From NCBI RefSeq assembly GCF_040054535.1, contig NC_090780.1, positions 4,557,001-4,621,000 on the forward strand: DNA of 64,000 nucleotides. The letters are read 5' to 3'. The notes under the pieces were generated by a model, which was given only the letters and a program-made list of their open reading frames with translations, had not been told where the DNA came from and searched no databases. Shown here piece after piece: positions 58,517 through 64,000 of the stretch. This DNA is from Antennarius striatus (lineage: Eukaryota > Chordata > Actinopteri > Lophiiformes > Antennariidae). The translations under genes and the position numbers were made by a program. Numbering within the stretch: position 1 is the stretch's first letter; every line of letters begins with the position of its first letter.

Positions 58517-60640
58517 AAAATCTGTCATGAAGCAGCTTTGTTGGATTTCACAAAATCTGCTTTTTATTTTGGTGGTATTGTGGTGGTGTTTCTGTTGTCA
58601 AACATGTTTTCTTAGATATTGGGAGTTGTATGCATGATGGTATAACAAATGGTTTGTCATCTCTGAAGGCTGTGCTCCATGTGCTATCTTCTGGAAACAA
58701 ACTGCCGCTAGAGGGCAGTAGTAGTCAATTCAACCATTTATCCGCCATCCATCACCCTGAGTCATCAGAAACAGCCAGTCAAATCAGTCAGTTTACTAAA
58801 CAAGTTACACATGTTTCCACATCAGCTGCACATAACCGGGACTGGACCTGCATCTTGATTCTCAGTTTTTGTTACAGCTATTTTTTGTAACGTAATGTCT
58901 AGAGCGGATTGCTCATGCTGACCTTTGTAATTTTTTTTTTTTTTTTTCACGCATCATCTAGCATTCAACAAAAAAAAAAAAAAATTACTAAGAATTTAAT
59001 TTTTAGATTTTGGGAGGAATTACATTGAGAATAAGTGGGAATACAATTCATTGTGATCTAAAATGACTACAGTTGAAACATGACTTGCCCCTCCCAAATA
59101 CAGAGTTGGCATGGAATCATCTTTACTGGGTGGGTGTTGAATTAAAACAGTTGTTGTTCATGGTGGTGAAAGGATGGGTGAGGCCCGTTAGTATAATCTT
59201 TCAACAGTGTAGTTGTAACTGGATTTTACAGACCTGTAATTTCTGAATTTCCCTCAAGCATGACACGCATCAGTTTTATCACATCTCTGTTGTGTTCAAA
59301 GAGGGAAACTGTCAATATAACACAATCATGTCCTTTGACCAAAGACACTGTAACTCCTCTTGATCCTACACGTACATATTTTCCCCTGTGGGATTTAAAA
59401 ATCTAAATTTATCCCCCACTGAAAGGTCTGCAAGTCACAACCATCAAACTGCTCAGTGTTGCTCAAGGCGACCTTTTCTTGGCAAGTACCCCCTCTGGCT
59501 CACTTCATAGAGAAAGAAGCTTCTAAAACCCGTTGGTGTAAGAAAACTGTTAGTGTTAGTGGTGGGAAGACAAGATAAAATGTCAGCAAAGATCTGAATC
59601 TGAACAGAACACACCATAAAAAGTCATCATAAAAGTCTGTGGACACAGCCCTCCAAAACACAAGTAACTGAAGATTCATAAGTGAGGAATCCCACTCAGA
59701 TTCATAAACAGTTAAAGAATAAATTCAATGAGCCCCATTTGAATCCTGGAGATATAAACAAATAGTGTAACATATAGGTAAGAATAAATAGATATGAAAT
59801 CAATAACCATAGATTAAGACACGGAACCTATGAACTGGTGAAATATTAAATCTTAATTTAAATAGTATTTCAAACTTTCTAGCCAATTTTGTGAAAAGTG
59901 TCTTGTGAAATAATTATTCTCGCATTTTAGTGAGTCATTCATAACAAGCTGACCATAGTCAATTATTTCTTTCGCTGTTAATAAAATAGACAAATCCTTT
60001 CACCCAGTAGAGCTCACAGCTTTAGTGAGCTGCACACGACCAACGCTGCTAACGTCCTAATCTGACTGCAAACAACCATTATAATTATGTGTTGCATTTT
60101 GTCCATATCTGTTTTTAAGACGATTTATTTCATATAATTGTGTTTGCTCAAAATAAACCGCCAACAACATAAGATGCAATAAACTGCATGGCTGTGGAAA
60201 CTAAAGTAGAGCGTGGAGCATGAAGTGAGGCAGTGCTCTCTGGCAGCGGCGCGTCATGAAGGGAAGGTATTGTTCTCTGCCACCTTATAAACAATTATGA
60301 TCCAGTCGCAGTAGAGTTTGAGGCACCATTGATTCAGTAAACCACAAACCCCGTCATTCGTACCTGCTGATGGGATAACTGAAGCATTCTGTCTCTAACT
60401 GTGTTTGTAGGAGCCGGGGCCAAACCCTAAAGAGCAACAACCGCATTATCAAGTGCAACAGTAGAACTGGCTCTAGTTCAAATAGAGACGGTGATCAGGA
60501 TGGCACAAACAAGAAAACAAAGCATATGTAGCTGTGGGTGTTTCTGGAGCTGGTACAACTTTATGACTGTTTGATGTGAGGAGTTTATGGAAAATCACAT
60601 TATGGAGAAATAAACAGGGAGATAATGCAAATGAAAAGGA
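58517..60640. other. Gene-free stretch between pacsin1 and spdef
   Basis: A poly-T run at 58929-58948 and a poly-A run at 58969-58983 face each other across 20 bases and can form an AT hairpin. Nothing else is recognised. Confidence 0.45.
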
Positions 60641-60646
60641 AGTTCA

Positions 60647-60652
60647 TTTATT
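60647..60652 (-). terminator. spdef: Candidate spdef polyadenylation signal AATAAA
   Basis: The reverse complement is AATAAA, about 235 bases after the spdef stop. It is the first such signal downstream. Confidence 0.5.
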
Positions 60653-60887
60653 GTTTTATGGTGTTTTTTTGTTTGTTGTTTCATTTTGCAGCAAGAGCCA
60701 CATCGATTTGGGTCCCGGGCCAGTGCACAACTAAGCCATCATGCTGCAGTCATTTTAGTGTTGCCATTGGTCAGTACTCATGCCCCATGTCACCCTTTCA
60801 TCAAGTGTCCATGTGCATGTTGGTGACATAGTGAGCCCTTTGAGTCCAACAGGTTCCATCTCCGCCTGTTGCAGCTACCCTGCCGTC

Positions 60888-63800
60888 TCATACCGGGTGA
60901 ACAAACTGGTACACCAGTCTCTGAGACACGTCAGGCTTGCGGATGATGCCCTTCTTGTAGTACTGACGTATGGAGCGGCTCAATTTGTCATAATTCATAG
61001 CAGGTCGGTTCTTCCTGAGTCCCCAGAGCCTTGCAACATGAGCCGAGTCTTCAATTTTAAAAATACCTGAAGGAAAGAAAGGAGATTCATGACGGAGTGC
61101 CACAACAGTTACATGACACATCTTATTCAGGGACATTCAATGGACAGTATTATGTATTTCCCAGTTTGGGATCATTAAACTATATCTATTTATCTAGTCG
61201 CCGCTCATGTGCAGATTTTTATTTTTATTTAAATCAATTGCCCCTTTGAGATCAACATCTTTTTTCACAGGTGTGGCATGAGTTTCTTAGGGACAAATTT
61301 CCAAAATATAAAAGTGTATATTAAATAATGAATATATATCAGACGACTGTAGCTTCAAGCAATGTTCACAGAAGTGAAACTGCTAAATGACAGATTTTAA
61401 AACAAGGCAGTGGTTCATCAAAACATGCTAATGCTGCATCTCAAAGTTATTCAGAGCAGTGAACTCGACACTCAGTAACACTGGTAGAAGTTGAAATATC
61501 AGCTTGTGTGAAGGATGAGATAGTTGGGATATCAATATATCTGTATTTGCCAAGATTCATTCATTCATTTGTTCATTCATTCATTCATTAATCGTCAGTA
61601 CTCGCTTCTTCCACTGTCAAGAGGTTGCTGGAGTCTGTCCCAGCGGATTTGGGGCGAGAGGCAGATTACACCACATGGAAGACAGACACACACTCACACC
61701 TACGGTGAATCTGAGACCGGCCAGTTCACCTGAAGCGCATGTTTTTAAGGGTTGGAGGAAGCCGGAGAACCCAGAGAGAACCCACGCAGACACGGGGAGA
61801 ACATGCAAACGCCACACAGAATGGGATTCAAACTTGGAACCGCCTCGTTGTGCAGCGACAGCGCTACCCACTGTGCCACCATGCCGCCTTATTTGTCAAG
61901 ATTTAAATCTTAATTTTTGAAACTTGAGACAAATCATCTTTTTCTGAGAAGTTTTTCTTTATTTTTAATTCTGAACCTCATTATTTTTAGATTAGAACCA
62001 ACATATTTTATGATTTTGTGACAAATAAAACATTTTTTTCTGCATGAACAGATGATTTCAATAGGATTAGACCATTTTTTGCCTGAAATCCAGTTTTTGT
62101 ATCTTTATCTTAGCTGAGGCTTTTAGCAATGCACCAAAAAAAACAAGGTGGATGCATCAAAAACTGGAAAGTACTCCATAACTTCTCTGAGTGAAGAGAC
62201 AAATCTCAACATGATAGAGAACACACAGTTTATTTAATGTGTGAGTTCTGACATCAGTAAAATCAAATCAAAATTAATTTTCATTTGAAGAGCTGAGAAC
62301 ATTTAAAATGTCATTTTGTGTTTAACCGGTTTAAGCAGAGAAGATGACCAGTGATAAGAAGTGTGACCGTTACTAAAGGTCATTGACCTGTGAGATGGAC
62401 AAATACTTGGCACAGCTGCAGTAAAAGACAATTATATACAAATTTATTATGCTAAAATGTACTTCTCAAAGGGAAACCAATAAAACCGGCACTATATATC
62501 TAAAAGCATCGGATACATGTCTCAAATAGAAACACTGCACGTACCTTTTTCTTTATTGAGCCACCGGATGCAGCGGCCATAGCTGTGAGGTTTCAGCAGC
62601 AGCTCTCTGAGGAACTGCCACAGATGGATGGGCTGACCCGAACAGGAGGAATCGGCCTCGGACCAAAGCTCCTCAGCACCTGACAGCAAAGAAAGCCACA
62701 GCAAAGTGAAAACACATTCGTCAAACTGTAGGGAACAGGCAATGGCCTCAAGATATAAGAACTCAGGTGTGTGGAGCAGAATGCAGACAGACTTTAATGA
62801 TCCCAAACTGGGAAATTCACAGTTTATGTGCATGAAAATAGATGTAGTAATTATTATTCTGTTACATAGCAGACCTGTGTGTAGATTTAGTTTTATGAAT
62901 TATAGTTTATTGTTGTCTTTGCGTGTCAGGTTTTGGAAACCAAACCTACCAGTAGTCTTGGTTTCTCCTACTGAACACCTCTCTTTCATCCAGGCAGCTG
63001 CAGAGAGAAGAGAGACAACCACTGGAATGAAAGTGTTTCGCTTTAAATTGTTTAGTTAAAGTTTTTTTTAAATCTATATTGTGTTTCTTCTTTCAAACCT
63101 GAGGTTCATTTACATAATATTTTATTATTATATCTGTTTCAGTGAACCCAAAATAAAACACACACCTGATTTCCATATGTCCAAGTGCGCATGAAGTGTG
63201 TCTCCACACTGCGGCGAGCGATGACGAAATTCCTCCTCGCTCATGGTGCACAAATCTTTTCCGGTCAGCTCCTGGAAAGCCTTTCCTGCGTGGGGCAACC
63301 TGTAGAGATGCTCGGTCCACAGCAGCCACTTCTGGACGTTCCCCGTGTTCCACTCCATGGGATCTACAGCAACAAACCAAAGACGGGACACTTTGAGCTG
63401 CAGAAAAAGACCTTTTTCAGTGTATTTTTTATGGTGTGATTGGCCTCAAAATGGACCACACTAAGTGTTTTTCTTTTATGTATTTTGTTCTACCACTTTA
63501 TCTCAGATGACAGGATTAATAGATTTATGACAGCCAGAAGCCGAGTAATACATTATGCTTCCTCTGTTTGCTTTTTGAACAGGAGACCTCGCCCTTAAAA
63601 CTGTGTACACGTCTGACGGTAACAGAGAATCACCACTGTCACAGTCACCGGAGCGCTGCATGCAAAGGTCAGGATTAAACAGATCCTGGAGCAGGCAAAC
63701 ACAGATACGAGTCAGTTACGATATGACAAATCTGATCTGTCATCTTTTCTTGAATGTCCAAACAAATTAATGTTGATTTTAGGAGCCAAATCCAGTTGCT

Positions 63801-64000
63801 TATATATCACTGACTCAGTATGCCTTCGTATTTTTGTGTGTAAGCGTCTCGTGAAAAATGTGTGTGTACTTTTCTGCTTTGTTTCCTTTGTCCTTCAAAA
63901 GTTTAAGTACACCTGTCTTGATGATTTCAACAATAGGCGTGGTGGCAGAAAGCCTACCTGGGGTGATGTTGAGCAGTTTACAAGCCGTCTCTATGTCCTT
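60888..64000 (-). CDS. spdef: SAM pointed domain-containing ETS factor, 3' part (partial)
   Basis: Five exons on the minus strand: 63958 to beyond 64000, 63166-63363, 62950-62997, 62545-62679 and 60888-61066. All have GT-AG borders and the frame is continuous over 200 visible residues. The first exons give KDIETACKLLNITP, then DPMEWNTGNVQKWLLWTEH to LHAHLDIWKS, the PNT/SAM domain. A 48-bp exon supplies AWMKERCSVGETKTT. Then come SSCSGQPIHLWQFLRELLLK and the ETS winged helix with NYDKLSRSIRQYYKKGII (recognition helix), ending VYQFVHPV at a TGA. The SRSIRQYY wording is the SPDEF form; most ETS factors have SRALRYYY, and SPDEF prefers GGAT-type sites. It is a nuclear transcription factor of secretory and goblet epithelium. 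The N-terminal exons lie right of the window. Confidence 0.96.
61157..61197 (+). repeat. LINE/SINE tail fragment in the last spdef intron
   Basis: TTTCCCAGTTTGGGATCATT followed by AAACTATATCTATTTATC. A reversed relative (ACTTTAATGATCCCAAACTG) lies at 62788-62820. Confidence 0.55.
61560..61895 (-). mobile_element. tRNA-derived SINE in the last spdef intron
   Basis: On the minus strand the head reads GGCGGCATGGTGGCACAGTG with a B-box-like AGTTTGAATCCC. The body includes GTTTGCATGTTCTCCCCGTG, GGGTTCTCTCTGGGTTCTCC and AGGTGAACTGGCCGGTCTC. The tail is (AATG)n at about 61560-61590. It is a more complete relative of the copy at 11.2 kb, reversed. Confidence 0.88.
62788..62820 (-). repeat. LINE/SINE tail fragment in an spdef intron
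   Basis: GACTTTAATGATCCCAAACT and GGGAAATTC, the reverse of the 61157-61197 tail. Confidence 0.5.

Overview
The window is vertebrate nuclear DNA, almost certainly from a ray-finned (teleost) fish. Four protein-coding genes with GT-AG introns can be rebuilt exon by exon. Their proteins match vertebrate families closely. The intervening DNA is packed with teleost-type repeats: Tc1-like elements, RTE and other LINE fragments, a hAT element, a Harbinger fragment, tRNA-derived SINEs, LINE/SINE tails of the form (GATA)n plus CTTTATTAATCCC, and long CA, TG, GATA and GATT microsatellites. I cannot name the species.

Layout. 1-15.6 kb holds no cellular gene that I can support. It contains an RTE fragment, an internally deleted Tc1 element, a Harbinger 5' part, a (CA)n tract, Helitron-like repeats, a decayed RLE-type LINE and a SINE. 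15.6-31.7 kb is nudt3 (+ strand, 5 coding exons). Its 9.6-kb intron 2 carries a four-level nest of transposons. 32.6-37.1 kb is rps10 (- strand, 5 coding exons plus a probable non-coding TOP first exon). 38.7-58.5 kb is probably pacsin1 (+ strand): 9 coding exons at 50.3-56.3 kb and a candidate non-coding first exon at 38.7-38.9 kb. 60.6-64.0 kb is the 3' part of spdef (- strand), which runs off the right edge; its five visible exons encode most of the PNT domain and the whole ETS domain.

The gene set nudt3-rps10-pacsin1-spdef matches human 6p21.31, so synteny supports the names. From memory, in human NUDT3 and RPS10 lie on the same strand and make a known RPS10-NUDT3 read-through. Here the two genes converge, so nudt3 is inverted and that read-through cannot form. 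pacsin1 and rps10 diverge from a shared intergenic region of about 1.6 kb. The four genes do not form a pathway: inositol pyrophosphate turnover, ribosome, membrane curvature/endocytosis, and epithelial transcription control.

I found no new coding system. The observations most worth following are the nested transposons in nudt3 intron 2, a local family of about 0.4-kb repeats with Helitron-like 3' ends, a perfect 37-bp hairpin at 44.98 kb, a 66-bp near-exact duplication flanking a LINE fragment, and a cluster of tiny upstream ORFs before the nudt3 start, including an ATG-TAA start-stop.
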